Positions 55,653 to 64,000 of a stretch of 64,000 nt of DNA are shown piece after piece (position 1 is the stretch's first letter; each line of letters begins with the position of its first letter). Below the pieces are notes generated by a model, which was not told the origin of the DNA, did not search any database, and saw only the letters and a list, made by a program, of their open reading frames with translations. The stretch spans positions 186,001 to 250,000 of the forward strand of contig JAMSKV010000004.1 in NCBI GenBank assembly GCA_024515975.1, in the 5' to 3' direction. The translations under genes were made by a program, and so were the position numbers. The stretch comes from Endosaccharibacter trunci. Lineage in GTDB: Bacteria > Pseudomonadota > Alphaproteobacteria > Acetobacterales > Acetobacteraceae.

Positions 55653-55720
55653 TTGACTATGTGTATCTTCGGAAAAATCACGTAGCGCCGTGATTGCCGG
55701 CGAAATATCACCATGATATT
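55653..55720. promoter_or_regulatory. Two palindromes upstream of the sulfate transporter
   Basis: AATCACG at 55676-55682 and CGTGATT at 55689-55695 form a perfect inverted repeat with a six-base centre. AATATCA at 55704-55710 and TGATATT at 55714-55720 form another with a three-base centre. A TTGACT box lies at 55653-55658. Both palindromes are AT-rich and sit 59-103 bases before the start codon of the binding protein gene, as expected for operators or a control hairpin. Confidence 0.55.
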
Positions 55721-55778
55721 CCGTTCCTTAAGTGACCGAAACAAGTCCGGTATCCGCCTCCGTACGGGAATCCCCTCG

Positions 55779-56795
55779 ATGACGCACCGTCTCCGACCGC
55801 TCCTCGGCCCGCTGATGGCGTCCGCGATCGGCTGCCTGCTGCCTGGCCTGGCCGTGGCCCAGACCGCGCTGCTGAATGTGAGCTACGATCCCACGCGCGA
55901 GCTCTACAAGGAGGTGGATGCGAGTTTCGCCAATTGGTGGAAGACGCAGCCCGGCGGCGGCTCCGTTTCCATCAGGACCTCGCATGGCGGCTCCGGCGCC
56001 CAGTCCCGCGCCGTTCTGGACGGTCTGCAGGCCGATGTCGTGACGCTCGGCATCGAGTCCGATATCGACGTGCTGGCCGATAAGGGGCTGGTCGCGAAGA
56101 ACTGGACCGAGCAGCTGCCCAACCACGCCGTGCCCTATACCAGCACCATCGTGTTCCTGGTCCGGCACGGCAATCCGAAGCAGATCCACGACTGGGGAGA
56201 TCTCGTGCGCGACGGGGTGCAGGTGATCACCCCCAACCCGAAAACGTCGAGCGGCGGGCGCTGGAGCTATATCGCCGCCTGGCTCTGGGCGCTGCACCAG
56301 CCCGGCGCGACCGAGAACAAGGCCGAAGCCTTCATCACCGCCCTCTACAAGCACGTTCCCGTGCTCGACACCGGCGCGCGCGGCTCCACCAACACCTTCG
56401 TGCAGCGCGGACAGGGCGACGTTCTGCTGGCCTGGGAGGACGAGGCGCTGCTGGCCGCGCACGATCTCGGTGCGGGCCATTTCGACGTGGTCTATCCCTC
56501 CAGCTCCGTCCGCGCGGAACCGGTGGTGGCGGTGGTGGAGAGCGTCGCGCGCGAGCACCATACCGAGACGCTGGCCAAGGCCTATCTCGGATTTCTGTAT
56601 TCGCATGACGGCCAGGAGATCGCGGCCAGGAACCACTATCGCCCGATCGACCCGGACGTGGCCAAGGAACATGCCGGCGAATTCCAGCCAGTGAAGCTGT
56701 TCGACGTGGCCGAGCTCGGCGGCTGGCGGGCGGTGCAGGCGAAGCATTTCGACCAGGACGGCGTGTTCGACCGCATCTCCGGCGGCGGCCGCTGA
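55779..56795 (+). CDS. sbp: Sulfate-binding periplasmic protein
   Basis: The 338-residue product has a signal peptide (about residues 1-27, ending LAVAQ) and the sulfate-binding protein fold. Family segments are LLNVSYDPTRELYKEVD, IRTSHGGSGAQSRAV, ADVVTLGIESDIDVL and VITPNPKTSSGGRW, with RGQGDVLLAWEDEA later. These residues bind the oxyanion without counter-ions. It is the first gene of a sulfate/thiosulfate ABC transport operon with cysT, cysW and cysA. Two palindromes precede it. Confidence 0.93.
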   Translation: MTHRLRPLLGPLMASAIGCLLPGLAVAQTALLNVSYDPTRELYKEVDASFANWWKTQPGGGSVSIRTSHGGSGAQSRAVLDGLQADVVTLGIESDIDVLADKGLVAKNWTEQLPNHAVPYTSTIVFLVRHGNPKQIHDWGDLVRDGVQVITPNPKTSSGGRWSYIAAWLWALHQPGATENKAEAFITALYKHVPVLDTGARGSTNTFVQRGQGDVLLAWEDEALLAAHDLGAGHFDVVYPSSSVRAEPVVAVVESVAREHHTETLAKAYLGFLYSHDGQEIAARNHYRPIDPDVAKEHAGEFQPVKLFDVAELGGWRAVQAKHFDQDGVFDRISGGGR

Positions 56796-56799
56796 CCGG

Positions 56800-57645
56800 G
56801 TGAGGCTGCCGCAACGCCGTCCGCGCACGCCCTCGGTGATCCCGGGGGCGCTGCCCAGTTTCGGCATCACCCTGTTCTGGGTCGGGCTGCTGGTGCTTCT
56901 GCCGATGGCGGCGCTCGCGGCGCGGCCGTGGGAGAACGGCGCCGGACTCATGCTGCGCACGCTGTCGTCCCCCCGGACGCTGGCCGCCCTGCGCCTGTCG
57001 TTCGGCTGCGCGCTCGTCGCCGCGGCGGCCACGACCCTGCTTGGATTGCTGATCTGCTGGGTGCTGGACCGGGTCCGGCCGCCAGGCTGGCGTCTGCTCG
57101 ACGGTCTGATCGACCTGCCCTTCGCCCTGCCCACCGCCGTGGCCGGCATCACGCTGGCCACGCTCTACGCGCCCACAGGCCTGATCGGCGCGCCCCTGGC
57201 CAGGCTCGGCCTGCCGATCGCCGGCACGCCGCTCGGCATCGTGCTGGCACTGATGTTCGTGGGCCTGCCCTTCGTGGTGCGGACGGTTCTGCCGGTGCTG
57301 CGCGGCCTGCCGTTCGAGCTGGAGGAGGTCGCGGCCACGCTTGGCGCGCGCCCGGCGCAGGTCGCCTGGCGCGTGATCGTTCCCGCTCTGCTGCCGGCGC
57401 TTCTCACCGGCTTCGGCCTCGCCTTCGCGCGCGGAGTCGGCGAGTACGGCAGCGTCATCTTCATCGCCGGCAACCGGCCGATGCGCTCCGAGATCGCGCC
57501 GCTGCTGATCGTGATCCGCCTGTCGGAGGACGACTACGCCGGCGCGGCCGGGATCGGCCTACTGATGCTTCTGGCCGCCTCCGCCTGCCTGCTGGCGGTC
57601 ACGCTGCTGCGACGCCGGTTGCCCGCGCTGCGCGGCGTGCGATGA
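56800..57645 (+). CDS. cysT: Sulfate ABC transporter permease CysT
   Basis: The 281-residue product has six membrane helices and the permease loop that contacts the ATPase, EEVAATLGARPAQVAWRVIVP. The TM region LIDLPFALPTAVAGITLATLY and the late ARGVGEYGSVIFIAGN are characteristic of CysT/CysU. The GTG start lies four bases after the binding protein stop. Its stop overlaps the cysW start. With CysW it forms the membrane channel. Confidence 0.93.
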   Translation: MRLPQRRPRTPSVIPGALPSFGITLFWVGLLVLLPMAALAARPWENGAGLMLRTLSSPRTLAALRLSFGCALVAAAATTLLGLLICWVLDRVRPPGWRLLDGLIDLPFALPTAVAGITLATLYAPTGLIGAPLARLGLPIAGTPLGIVLALMFVGLPFVVRTVLPVLRGLPFELEEVAATLGARPAQVAWRVIVPALLPALLTGFGLAFARGVGEYGSVIFIAGNRPMRSEIAPLLIVIRLSEDDYAGAAGIGLLMLLAASACLLAVTLLRRRLPALRGVR

Positions 57646-58481
57646 CGACCACCACCCGGATCACGCCGGCCGGATGGCTGCTGACCGCCGCCGCCTGGCT
57701 CGCGGTGGCGCTGATGCTGATCCTGCCAGTGGGTGTCCTGTTCGGACAGGCGCTGCGCGAGGGCCTCCAGGCCGCGCTGGCGACGCTCTCCGACCCGGAT
57801 TCGCTGGCCGCCATCCGCCTTAGCCTGCTGGTCACGGCGATCGTGCTGCCGGTGAACGCCGCCTGCGGCTTTCTGGCCGCCTTTGCGCTGACCCGGTTCG
57901 ATTTTCCCGGCCGCGCGCTGCTGCTGGTGCTGATCGAACTGCCGCTTTCGGTGTCTCCGGTGGTGGCGGGTCTGGTCTGGGTGCTGTTGTTCGGACGGCA
58001 TGGATGGTTCGGGCCCTGGCTGACGGCCCACGGCATCCGTCTGGTGTTCACCCTGCCCGGAATCCTGCTGGCGACCTTGTTCGTCACCTTTCCCTACGTC
58101 ACCCGCACGGTGATGCCGGCGATGGAAGCGCGCGGCCGGGCACAGGAGGAAGCCGCGACCATGCTGGGTGCCGGCTTCCTGCCGATCCTGTTTCGCGTCA
58201 CCCTGCCGGAGGCAGGGGCGGCGCTCCTGTCCGGCACCCTGCTGTGCGCCGCCCGGGCGCTGGGCGAATTCGGCGCCGTTTCGGTGGCGTCCGGCCATGT
58301 TCCCGGCCTGACCGAAACCGTGCCGCTCCGCATCCAGGCGTTGTATGACGGCTACGAGACCACCGCCGCCTTCACCCTGGCGGCGCTGCTGGCGATCGCG
58401 TCCGGCCTTCTCGTCGGCGTGCGCGGCGTGATGGAATGGCGGCGGGGCGGAACCGGTTCCGCGCGCGTGGACGCGACATGA
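57642..58481 (+). CDS. cysW: Sulfate ABC transporter permease CysW
   Basis: The 279-residue protein has six membrane helices and the ATPase-coupling loop QEEAATMLGAGFLPILFRVTLP. Family segments include LIELPLSVSPVVAGLVWVLL and ARALGEFGAVSVASGH. It overlaps cysT and cysA by four bases at each end (ATGA), so the three genes are tightly coupled. It pairs with CysT to form the transport path. Confidence 0.93.
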   Translation: MTTTTRITPAGWLLTAAAWLAVALMLILPVGVLFGQALREGLQAALATLSDPDSLAAIRLSLLVTAIVLPVNAACGFLAAFALTRFDFPGRALLLVLIELPLSVSPVVAGLVWVLLFGRHGWFGPWLTAHGIRLVFTLPGILLATLFVTFPYVTRTVMPAMEARGRAQEEAATMLGAGFLPILFRVTLPEAGAALLSGTLLCAARALGEFGAVSVASGHVPGLTETVPLRIQALYDGYETTAAFTLAALLAIASGLLVGVRGVMEWRRGGTGSARVDAT

Positions 58482-59596
58482 CGGGGAACGGGATGGGCGT
58501 CGCACTTCGGAACGTATCCTGCGTGTTCGGACGGACGCCCGCGGTGCGCGGGATCGATCTGGAGGTCGCGCGCGGCGAGTTCCTGGCGCTGGTGGGCCCG
58601 TCGGGCGCGGGGAAGACCACCCTGCTCCGGATCATCGCCGGGCTGCAGCCGGGCTACGAGGGCAGCGTGCGGATCGGCGTGCGCGACGTGACGCGCGTGC
58701 CGGCCAGGGACCGCAATATCGGTTTCGCGTTCCAGAACTACGCCCTGTTCCCGCACATGAATGTGGCCGCCAACGTCGCGTTCGGCCTCACGGTCCGGCC
58801 GCGCGCCACGCGTCCCGGCCGCGGCGAGATCCGCGACCGGGTCGAAGCCCTGCTCCAGCTGGTGCAGGTGGGCGATCTGGCCGGGCGCTACCCGTCGCAG
58901 CTGTCCGGCGGGCAGCGCCAGCGCGTCTCGCTCGCGCGCGCCCTGGCGACGGAGCCGGAGCTGCTGCTGCTCGACGAGCCATTCGGGGCGCTCGATCCGC
59001 TGGTGCGCAAGGAGATCCGCGCCTGGCTGCGCGGCCTGCACAACCGGCTCGGCCTCACCTCGATCCTGGTCACGCACGACCAGGAGGAAGCGCTGGAGGT
59101 GGCGGACCGCATCGCGGTCCTGCGCGACGGCCGCATCGAGCAGATCGGCACCCCGGCGATGCTGGAGGATGCGCCGGCCTCTCCCTTCGTGCATCGCTTC
59201 CTGGGCGAAACCGTGTCCCTGCCGGGATGCATCGTCGGCGGCGCGATCCGCCTCGGCGGCGCCTGGGAAGGGACCGGCATCGTTCCGCCGCGCGTCTCGG
59301 CGCCGGACGGACCGGTGCTGCTGATGGCCCGCCCGCATACGATCGGGCTTCTGCCGGCCTCCGGCCACGCTCCGGCGGCGGAGGTGGCCGGCGTCAGCCG
59401 GCGCGGCGCGTTCCTGCGCTACCGCGTCGCTCCCGCCGGGTATCCGCCGGAGAGCGGAATCGAGATCCATGTCCCCGCCGACCGGCCGTCTATACCGGTC
59501 GGAAGGGCATGCCGGCTGGATTTTTCCCGGGCCCATATGTTCCCGGATCGGGCGACCTCCTCCGTTTCCGACGCTCCCGGCCTGGTGACCGCCTGA
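58478..59596 (+). CDS. cysA: Sulfate ABC transporter ATPase CysA
   Basis: The 372-residue ATPase has Walker A GPSGAGKTT, the Q loop FQNYALFPHMNVAANV, the signature LSGGQRQRVSLARAL, Walker B LLLLDEPFGALDPL and the switch histidine in LVTHDQEEALEV. The C-terminal 120 residues form a TOBE-type regulatory part (VLLMARPHTIGLLP). It is the last of the four transporter genes. No sulfate-reduction genes follow in this window. Confidence 0.93.
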   Translation: MTGNGMGVALRNVSCVFGRTPAVRGIDLEVARGEFLALVGPSGAGKTTLLRIIAGLQPGYEGSVRIGVRDVTRVPARDRNIGFAFQNYALFPHMNVAANVAFGLTVRPRATRPGRGEIRDRVEALLQLVQVGDLAGRYPSQLSGGQRQRVSLARALATEPELLLLDEPFGALDPLVRKEIRAWLRGLHNRLGLTSILVTHDQEEALEVADRIAVLRDGRIEQIGTPAMLEDAPASPFVHRFLGETVSLPGCIVGGAIRLGGAWEGTGIVPPRVSAPDGPVLLMARPHTIGLLPASGHAPAAEVAGVSRRGAFLRYRVAPAGYPPESGIEIHVPADRPSIPVGRACRLDFSRAHMFPDRATSSVSDAPGLVTA

Positions 59597-59672
59597 CCGC
59601 TTCTTGACCGGCGGCGCCCGCCGCTTCTTTGTCGGCGCCCAGTTCGATTTCCGGACCGAGAGGAAACACGCG

Positions 59673-59963
59673 ATGACCGTGAATTTGTACGCGACGATGG
59701 TGGCGCTCGAAGGCAAGCGCGAGATCGTCGCCGATCTGCTGCGCCGGCTGAAGCAGGACGTGGATGCCGAACCGGGCAGCGAGCGCTTCGTGGTCTACAC
59801 CCTCGCCGACCGGCCGAACCATTTCCATGTGGAGGAGACCTATCGCGACGCCGCCGCTTTCCAGGCGCATATGGGAACGGCGCACGGGGTGCGGTTCAAT
59901 GAGGCGATCGCCGATCTGGTCGAGAACGGTCGCTCCGAGGTGGTGTTCCTGTCGCCGGTGTGA
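59673..59963 (+). CDS. Antibiotic biosynthesis monooxygenase (ABM) domain protein
   Basis: The 96-residue product is a single ABM domain, a dimeric ferredoxin-like fold. Key parts are VNLYATMVALEGKREIVADLL, RFVVYTLADRPNHFHVEETYRD and AFQAHMGTAHGVRFNEAI. Known members include small quinone-type monooxygenases and also non-enzymatic proteins. GAGAGGAA precedes the ATG at 59673. It follows the sulfate transporter by 76 bases; a link to sulfur metabolism is not established. Confidence 0.87.
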   Translation: MTVNLYATMVALEGKREIVADLLRRLKQDVDAEPGSERFVVYTLADRPNHFHVEETYRDAAAFQAHMGTAHGVRFNEAIADLVENGRSEVVFLSPV

Positions 59964-59964
59964 C

Positions 59965-60090
59965 GCGGCCGGCGCTTTTCGTTTTTTCCAGGGAGAAACA
60001 AAAACTATCTGTCTGGCTCCACGCTGCCCGTCTGTTCCGCAGCAATCGACAGACGTCTTTCTGTTCGACTGCTCAGAAGCGCGTTGCTGC
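59965..60090 (+). repeat. Possible degraded copy 3 of the bipartite hairpin repeat
   Basis: The order of elements resembles copies 1 and 2 but is eroded. A GTTTTTTCC...GAGAAAC hairpin comes first, then CAAAAACTATCTGTCTG. An inverted arm CAGAC in ATCGACAGACGTC follows, then CTTTCTGTTCGACTGCTCAG in place of the right hairpin. The spacing is also similar. The match was judged by eye only. Confidence 0.45.
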
Positions 60091-60304
60091 TTCGTTTCTC
60101 CCGCATGCCTGATGGCTTCGACGCCTTGCGGCTTCTTGAAGCAGGGTAGCGTCGTGGCTGTGCTGGCGGAGGCCCTTTGCTGGCCTTCAGGCGCCAGCGC
60201 CTCTTCGCATCCCGGCGGTGGAAACGGATAGCCGCGTGCCCTGAGTTTCTCGATCACCCGAAGACGGGCCGCGTCCTCCCTCGATCCGCGAGGAATGCGG
60301 TTGG

Positions 60305-60409
60305 TCACAGTCCGATCAGCGCGCCAACCGCGGTCCCGGCCAGCAAGCCCTGCAGCCTGGCGTCATGGCCGAAGCAATCGGTGACCCTGGCGGTGGGATG
60401 GAGGATCAT
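60305..60409 (-). pseudogene. Short PAAR-like remnant, 34 residues
   Basis: The frame from ATG 60409 gives MILHPTARVTDCFGHDARLQ followed by GLLAGTAVGALIG and a stop. The H-P-T-A-R-V-T-D start and the Gly/Ala hydrophobic segment recall the beginning of PAAR-type spike or Rhs proteins. A full protein would be far longer. The stop overlaps the start of the next small frame. It may be a remnant of a larger gene or chance. Confidence 0.3.
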
Positions 60410-60475
60410 GCAGGCTTCGTTGGGGAAGCAAAAACCTGCCCTTCAGGGTCGGTCCTGTCTACCCGGCGCGACGCG

Positions 60476-62107
60476 TCAGGCGGCCAGGGCAAGGGCCTCC
60501 GCCACCCTGATTCCGTCGATCCCGGCGGTGAGGATGCCGCCCGCATAGCCGCAGCCTTCGCCGGCCGGATACAGGCCGCGTGTGTTCAGGCTCTGCAGAT
60601 CGGCGCCGCGGGTGATGCGCAGCGGCGACGATGTGCGGGTTTCCACGCCTGTCATCACCGCATCCGCCATGTCGAACCCTCTGATCTGCCGGGTGAAGGC
60701 CGGAAGCGCCTCGCGGATCGCCTCCACGGCGTAGTCCGGCAGGCAGGCGCCGAGATGGGTCGGCGTCACGCCCGGCTTGTAGGACGGCTCCACCGCGCCC
60801 AGTTCGCTCGACGCGCGATCGGCCAGCAGGTCGCCCACGCGCTGTGCCGGCGCGCGGTAGCCGCCGCCGCCGGCCTCGAAGGCGAGGCTTTCCCAATGGC
60901 GCTGGAAGGCGAGGCCGGCCAGCGGCCCCGCGCCGAACGGCGCGAAATCCTCCGGCGTGAGCCCGACCACGATGCCGGCATTGGCGTTGCGCTCCGCGCG
61001 CGAATACTGGCTCATGCCATTGGTGACGACGCGGTTCTCTTCCGAGGTCGCCGCCACCACCGTGCCGCCCGGGCACATGCAGAAGCTGTAGACGCCGCGT
61101 CCGTTCCTGGCGTGATGCACCAGCTTGTAGTCGGCGGCGCCCAGAAGCGGATGCCCGGCCTGTTCCCCGAATCGCGCCACGTCGATCAGCGATTGCGGAT
61201 GCTCGATCCTGACCCCGATCGAGAGCGGCTTGGCGTGCATCTCCACCCCGGCCGCGTGCAGGGCGGCGAAGGTGTCGCGCGCGGAATGGCCGATCGCCAG
61301 CACCACGCGATCGGTGTCGATGTGCTCGCCGCCCTCCAGCGTCACCCCCTCGATCCTCCGCTGCCCCTGGGCATCGCGGCCGATGGAGAAGCCGGTCACC
61401 TTGGACGAGAAGCGGTATTCCCCGCCGAGCGACTCGATCTCGGCCCGCATCCGCTCGACCATCGACACCAGGCGGAAGGTGCCGATATGCGGCTTGGACA
61501 CGGTGAGGATCTCTTCCGGCGCCCCGGCCTTGACGAATTCGTGCAGGAGCTTGCGGCCGTAGTGATGCTTGTCGCTGACCTGGCTGTAGAGCTTGCCGTC
61601 GGAGAACGTGCCCGCGCCGCCCTCGCCGAACTGGACGTTGCTTTCGGCGGTGAATTGCGCCTTCCGCCACAGGGCGAACGTGTCCACCGTGCGTTCACGC
61701 ACCGCCCGGCCGCGTTCCAGGATCAGCGGCTTCAGCCCCATCTGCGCCAGGATCAGCGCCGAAAGCAGGCCGCACGGCCCGGCGCCGATCACCACGGGGC
61801 GGCGATACCCGGGACGCGACGCGCGCGCCTCGCCGTCGCCGATCACGAAACGGTAGCGCATGTCCGGGGCAGGCCCGACGCGCGGGTCGTCCCGGAACCG
61901 CTCCAGCACGGCCGCCTCGTCGCGCAGCGCCACGTCGTAGGTATGGACCAGGCTGATCGCGCCGCGCTTGCGGGCGTCATAGCCGCGCCGGAACAGCGCA
62001 TACGACAACACGTCCGCCTCGGGCACCCCGAGGCGCCCGGCGATGGCGGGCAGCACCGCCTCGGGGGCGTGATCCAGCTTCAGTTTCAGTTCGGTCACGC
62101 GCAGCAT
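60476..62107 (-). CDS. COG2509-type FAD-dependent dehydrogenase
   Basis: The 543-residue flavoprotein has a unique N-terminal domain (residues 1-100) and then a dinucleotide-binding fold, PVVIGAGPCGLLSALILAQMG. Family segments include ESNVQFGEGGAGTFSDGKL, VLAIGHSARDTF and FCMCPGGTVVAATSE, with the final FAD contact in RGLYPAGEGCGYAGGI. This group is widespread but biochemically poorly known; the substrate is unknown. It is divergent from the cation exporter. Confidence 0.87.
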   Translation of the reverse strand: MLRVTELKLKLDHAPEAVLPAIAGRLGVPEADVLSYALFRRGYDARKRGAISLVHTYDVALRDEAAVLERFRDDPRVGPAPDMRYRFVIGDGEARASRPGYRRPVVIGAGPCGLLSALILAQMGLKPLILERGRAVRERTVDTFALWRKAQFTAESNVQFGEGGAGTFSDGKLYSQVSDKHHYGRKLLHEFVKAGAPEEILTVSKPHIGTFRLVSMVERMRAEIESLGGEYRFSSKVTGFSIGRDAQGQRRIEGVTLEGGEHIDTDRVVLAIGHSARDTFAALHAAGVEMHAKPLSIGVRIEHPQSLIDVARFGEQAGHPLLGAADYKLVHHARNGRGVYSFCMCPGGTVVAATSEENRVVTNGMSQYSRAERNANAGIVVGLTPEDFAPFGAGPLAGLAFQRHWESLAFEAGGGGYRAPAQRVGDLLADRASSELGAVEPSYKPGVTPTHLGACLPDYAVEAIREALPAFTRQIRGFDMADAVMTGVETRTSSPLRITRGADLQSLNTRGLYPAGEGCGYAGGILTAGIDGIRVAEALALAA

Positions 62108-62197
62108 GGAGAAACCCGGCTAGAAAGGGCAGAAACCATGCGCCCGGATATCGCCCCGGCGTCGGGGGCGCGCAAGCACGGATAAGGGAGGTGGCCC

Positions 62198-63322
62198 ATG
62201 CCGCAGCACGATCACGACCAGGCGGCGGACCACCGTTCCCCCCGGAACGGCCATGGCGACGCCGGATCGCACGACGATGCGCATGGTCATGAGCACGGTC
62301 CCGGCTGCAGCCACGACCACGGCGCGCACGACCATGGCCACGATGACGGGCATGATGGCGAGCACGATGGCGGGCACGGGCACGACCATGGCGGACACGG
62401 TCACAACCACAACCATGGGCACAACCATGCGCACGGTCTCGGCGGCCATTCCCATGCCCCGGCCAATTTCGGCCGCGCCTTTGCCATCGGCATCACCCTG
62501 AACCTGCTCTACGTCGCCGGCGAAGCGATCTATGGCGTCATCGGCGGCTCGCTCGCCCTGCTGTCCGATGCGGGGCACAATCTCGGCGACGTGCTCGGCA
62601 TCGGCGCTGCCTGGCTCGCCAGCGTGCTCGGACGGCGGCGCCCGGCCGGACGCTTCACCTATGGCCTGCGCCGGTCCTCGATCCTGTCGGCCCTGTTCAA
62701 CGCGACACTGCTCCTGGTGATTACCGGCGGCATCGCCTGGGAAGCGATCTGGCGCCTGCTGCATCCCGTGCCCGTCGGCGGCACGCTGGTGATGATCGTG
62801 GCCGCGATCGGCATCGTCGTGAACGGCGTCACCGCGCTGCTGTTCATGTCCGGCGCCAAGGACGACCTCAACCTGCGCGGCGCCTTCCTCCACATGCTGT
62901 CCGACGCGCTCACGGCCGCCGCCGTGGTGGTCGCCGGCCTGCTGATCGCGCTGACCGGCTGGGAACGGATCGATCCGGCAGTCAGTCTCGTGGTCTCGGC
63001 GGTGATCGTGATCGGCACCTGGTCGCTGCTGCGCCAATCGGTCGCGCTGGCGCTCGACGCCGTGCCGCAGGGCATCGATCAGGACGCGGTCGCGCACTAT
63101 CTGCGCGCGCTGCCCGGCGTGTCGGATCTGCATCACCTCCATATCTGGGGCATGAGCACCACCGAGACCGCGCTCACGGTGCATCTGGTTCGCGCCGGAA
63201 TGCCGCCGGACGACGCGCTGCTGCGCACCGCCTCGGCCGAGCTTCGCAAACGCTTCGGCATCGGCCACGCGACCTTCCAGGTGGAGCAGGGCGCGGATTG
63301 CGTCGATTGCGCGACGGTTTGA
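62198..63322 (+). CDS. Cation diffusion facilitator with His-rich N-terminus
   Basis: The 374-residue product exports divalent metal ions such as zinc, cobalt or nickel. The first 87 residues contain about 27 histidines, mostly as His-Gly, His-Asp and His-Asn pairs. The CDF core follows with six helices. Metal-site motifs are SLALLSDAGHNLGD and AFLHMLSDALTAAAV, each with paired Asp and His. A C-terminal cytoplasmic domain includes SDLHHLHIWGM. The histidine tract may buffer or sense metal. The start is ATG 62198. Confidence 0.93.
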   Translation: MPQHDHDQAADHRSPRNGHGDAGSHDDAHGHEHGPGCSHDHGAHDHGHDDGHDGEHDGGHGHDHGGHGHNHNHGHNHAHGLGGHSHAPANFGRAFAIGITLNLLYVAGEAIYGVIGGSLALLSDAGHNLGDVLGIGAAWLASVLGRRRPAGRFTYGLRRSSILSALFNATLLLVITGGIAWEAIWRLLHPVPVGGTLVMIVAAIGIVVNGVTALLFMSGAKDDLNLRGAFLHMLSDALTAAAVVVAGLLIALTGWERIDPAVSLVVSAVIVIGTWSLLRQSVALALDAVPQGIDQDAVAHYLRALPGVSDLHHLHIWGMSTTETALTVHLVRAGMPPDDALLRTASAELRKRFGIGHATFQVEQGADCVDCATV

Positions 63323-63326
63323 GCCG

Positions 63327-64000
63327 ATGCGCGGCGTCGAAGAGCGCATTCCCGTCTGGAAGGCCGTGCCGCTCGGCCTGCAGCACGCCTTGTCGATGGA
63401 CGTCTATATCGTCCCCTTCCTGATCGGCACGGCGCTGGGCCTGCCCGCCGGCCTGCTCGCCTCGCTGATCGCCGCCTCGCTGGTCGCGGCGGGCGTCGCC
63501 AGCCTGATCCAGTCGCAGCTTTGCTTGCGTCTGCCGCTGATGCAGGGCCCGTCCTACGTGCCGATCGGCGCCATGGTGGCCATCGCCGCTTCCGCCGGCG
63601 GCGGCCTCGACGGCATCGGCACGGCAGTCACCGCGCTGATCCCGGGCGCGCTGCTGCTGTGCCTGGTCGGCTGGCCTCTGCGCCTGTTCCATCGCGTGAT
63701 CCGCCGTCTGGTGCCGCCCCTGGTCGGCGGGGCCGTGATCGTCGTGGTCGGCATCACGTTGATGCCGGTGGCGATCCAGGCCGACGTGCTGGCCGACGCG
63801 CCCGAACGGCTGAACGGGAACCTGCTGCTGGCGATGGCCTCGGCGGCGCTGCTGGTGACGGCCAGTCTCGGCGGCGGCGGCCTGAGGCGCGCCGGCGCGA
63901 TCCTGCGCAGCGGCTCGGTGCTGGTCGCGCTGCTGGGCGGCTCGCTGCTGGCCTTCGCGATGGGCCGGCTCGACCTGTCGCCGGTGCGGGCCGCGTCCTG
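63327..64000 (+). CDS. NCS2-type nucleobase permease, cut by the right edge
   Basis: An open frame beginning at ATG 63327, four bases after the exporter stop, runs to the window end without a stop (about 224 residues). It starts MRGVEERIPVWKAVPLGLQH and has seven or so hydrophobic helices. The segment LQHALSMDVYIVPFLIG and the later PLMQGPSYVPIGAM match the first and third helices of uracil/xanthine permeases. The substrate is probably a purine or pyrimidine base. Confidence 0.82.
   Translation, partial: MRGVEERIPVWKAVPLGLQHALSMDVYIVPFLIGTALGLPAGLLASLIAASLVAAGVASLIQSQLCLRLPLMQGPSYVPIGAMVAIAASAGGGLDGIGTAVTALIPGALLLCLVGWPLRLFHRVIRRLVPPLVGGAVIVVVGITLMPVAIQADVLADAPERLNGNLLLAMASAALLVTASLGGGGLRRAGAILRSGSVLVALLGGSLLAFAMGRLDLSPVRAAS

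Larger units (their letters stand above)
59964..60475. other. 512-base region with repeat remnant and small frames
   Basis: No well-supported gene fills this stretch. It holds the degraded repeat, then at least two minus-strand frames that overlap by two bases. The first encodes the PAAR-like peptide listed separately. The second starts at GTG 60308 with MTNRIPRGSREDAARLRVIE and continues RARGYPFPPPG before entering low-quality sequence that overlaps the repeat and the ABM gene. Only its first 30 residues look protein-like. Confidence 0.45.

Noticed and set aside
62198-62460. His-codon repeats at the start of the cation exporter considered as a DNA repeat or CRISPR
   Set aside because: The units are short and irregular and are explained by the histidine-rich protein tract. 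No regular repeat-spacer pattern exists.

Overview
The window is GC-rich, densely coding bacterial chromosome. It looks alphaproteobacterial, most likely Acetobacteraceae. Four things support this: a permuted two-piece tmRNA with the tag ANDNHEALAVAA beside an alpha-type SspB adaptor, ThyX as the thymidylate synthase, a Hint-domain surface protein of a kind common in acetic acid bacteria, and AT-rich bipartite intergenic repeats in an otherwise GC-rich sequence. No rRNA, CRISPR array, intact prophage or insertion sequence was seen. The genus cannot be named from the sequence alone.

Region by region. 1-13 kb holds a partial coiled-coil protein cut by the left edge, a MYG1-family protein, a secreted pepsin-like protease, a small membrane protein with thyX, the tmRNA and sspB, fumarase class I with a VOC protein and an SRPBCC lipoprotein, an M48 protease with a DUF898 membrane protein, and two overlapping MATE exporters. 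13-18 kb is a queuosine block (queA, tgt, queG) followed by a ribbon-helix-helix protein, a small unknown and a TerB/J-domain protein. 18-27 kb carries a secreted beta-helix protein, an alcohol and aldehyde dehydrogenase pair behind a GAF-Fis regulator, an amidase and a large GH63-like glycosidase. 27-32.6 kb has metF, mlaA and mlaC, a GNAT protein, ettA, a tRNA with anticodon CAT and ppa.

32.6-43.9 kb is the most unusual stretch. Six genes on the minus strand appear to form one transcription unit: a type I secretion ABC transporter with a cysteine-free C39-like domain, an HlyD-type adaptor, a Sel1-repeat protein, a 1067-residue TPR plus double glycosyltransferase, a protein with a ChW-like domain, and a second glycosyltransferase. 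This looks like an export-and-glycosylation locus whose substrate is not evident. The Hint protein at 48.1 kb is one nearby candidate.

44-64 kb contains metH, the Hint protein, a degenerate HisE-like gene followed by cvpA and purF, two SDR genes (one lacking the catalytic triad), two poorly known envelope genes, a complete sulfate ABC transporter with two palindromes in front of it, a monooxygenase-like ABM protein, a region with a PAAR-like remnant, a COG2509 flavoprotein, a histidine-rich cation exporter, and a nucleobase permease cut by the right edge.

Three features cut across the regions. A bipartite hairpin repeat is seen in two clear copies and one degraded copy. Several paralogues have lost catalytic residues. 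Gene overlaps of the ATGA or GTGA type mark tight operons: tgt/queG, the MATE pair, amidase/GH63 and cysT/W/A.
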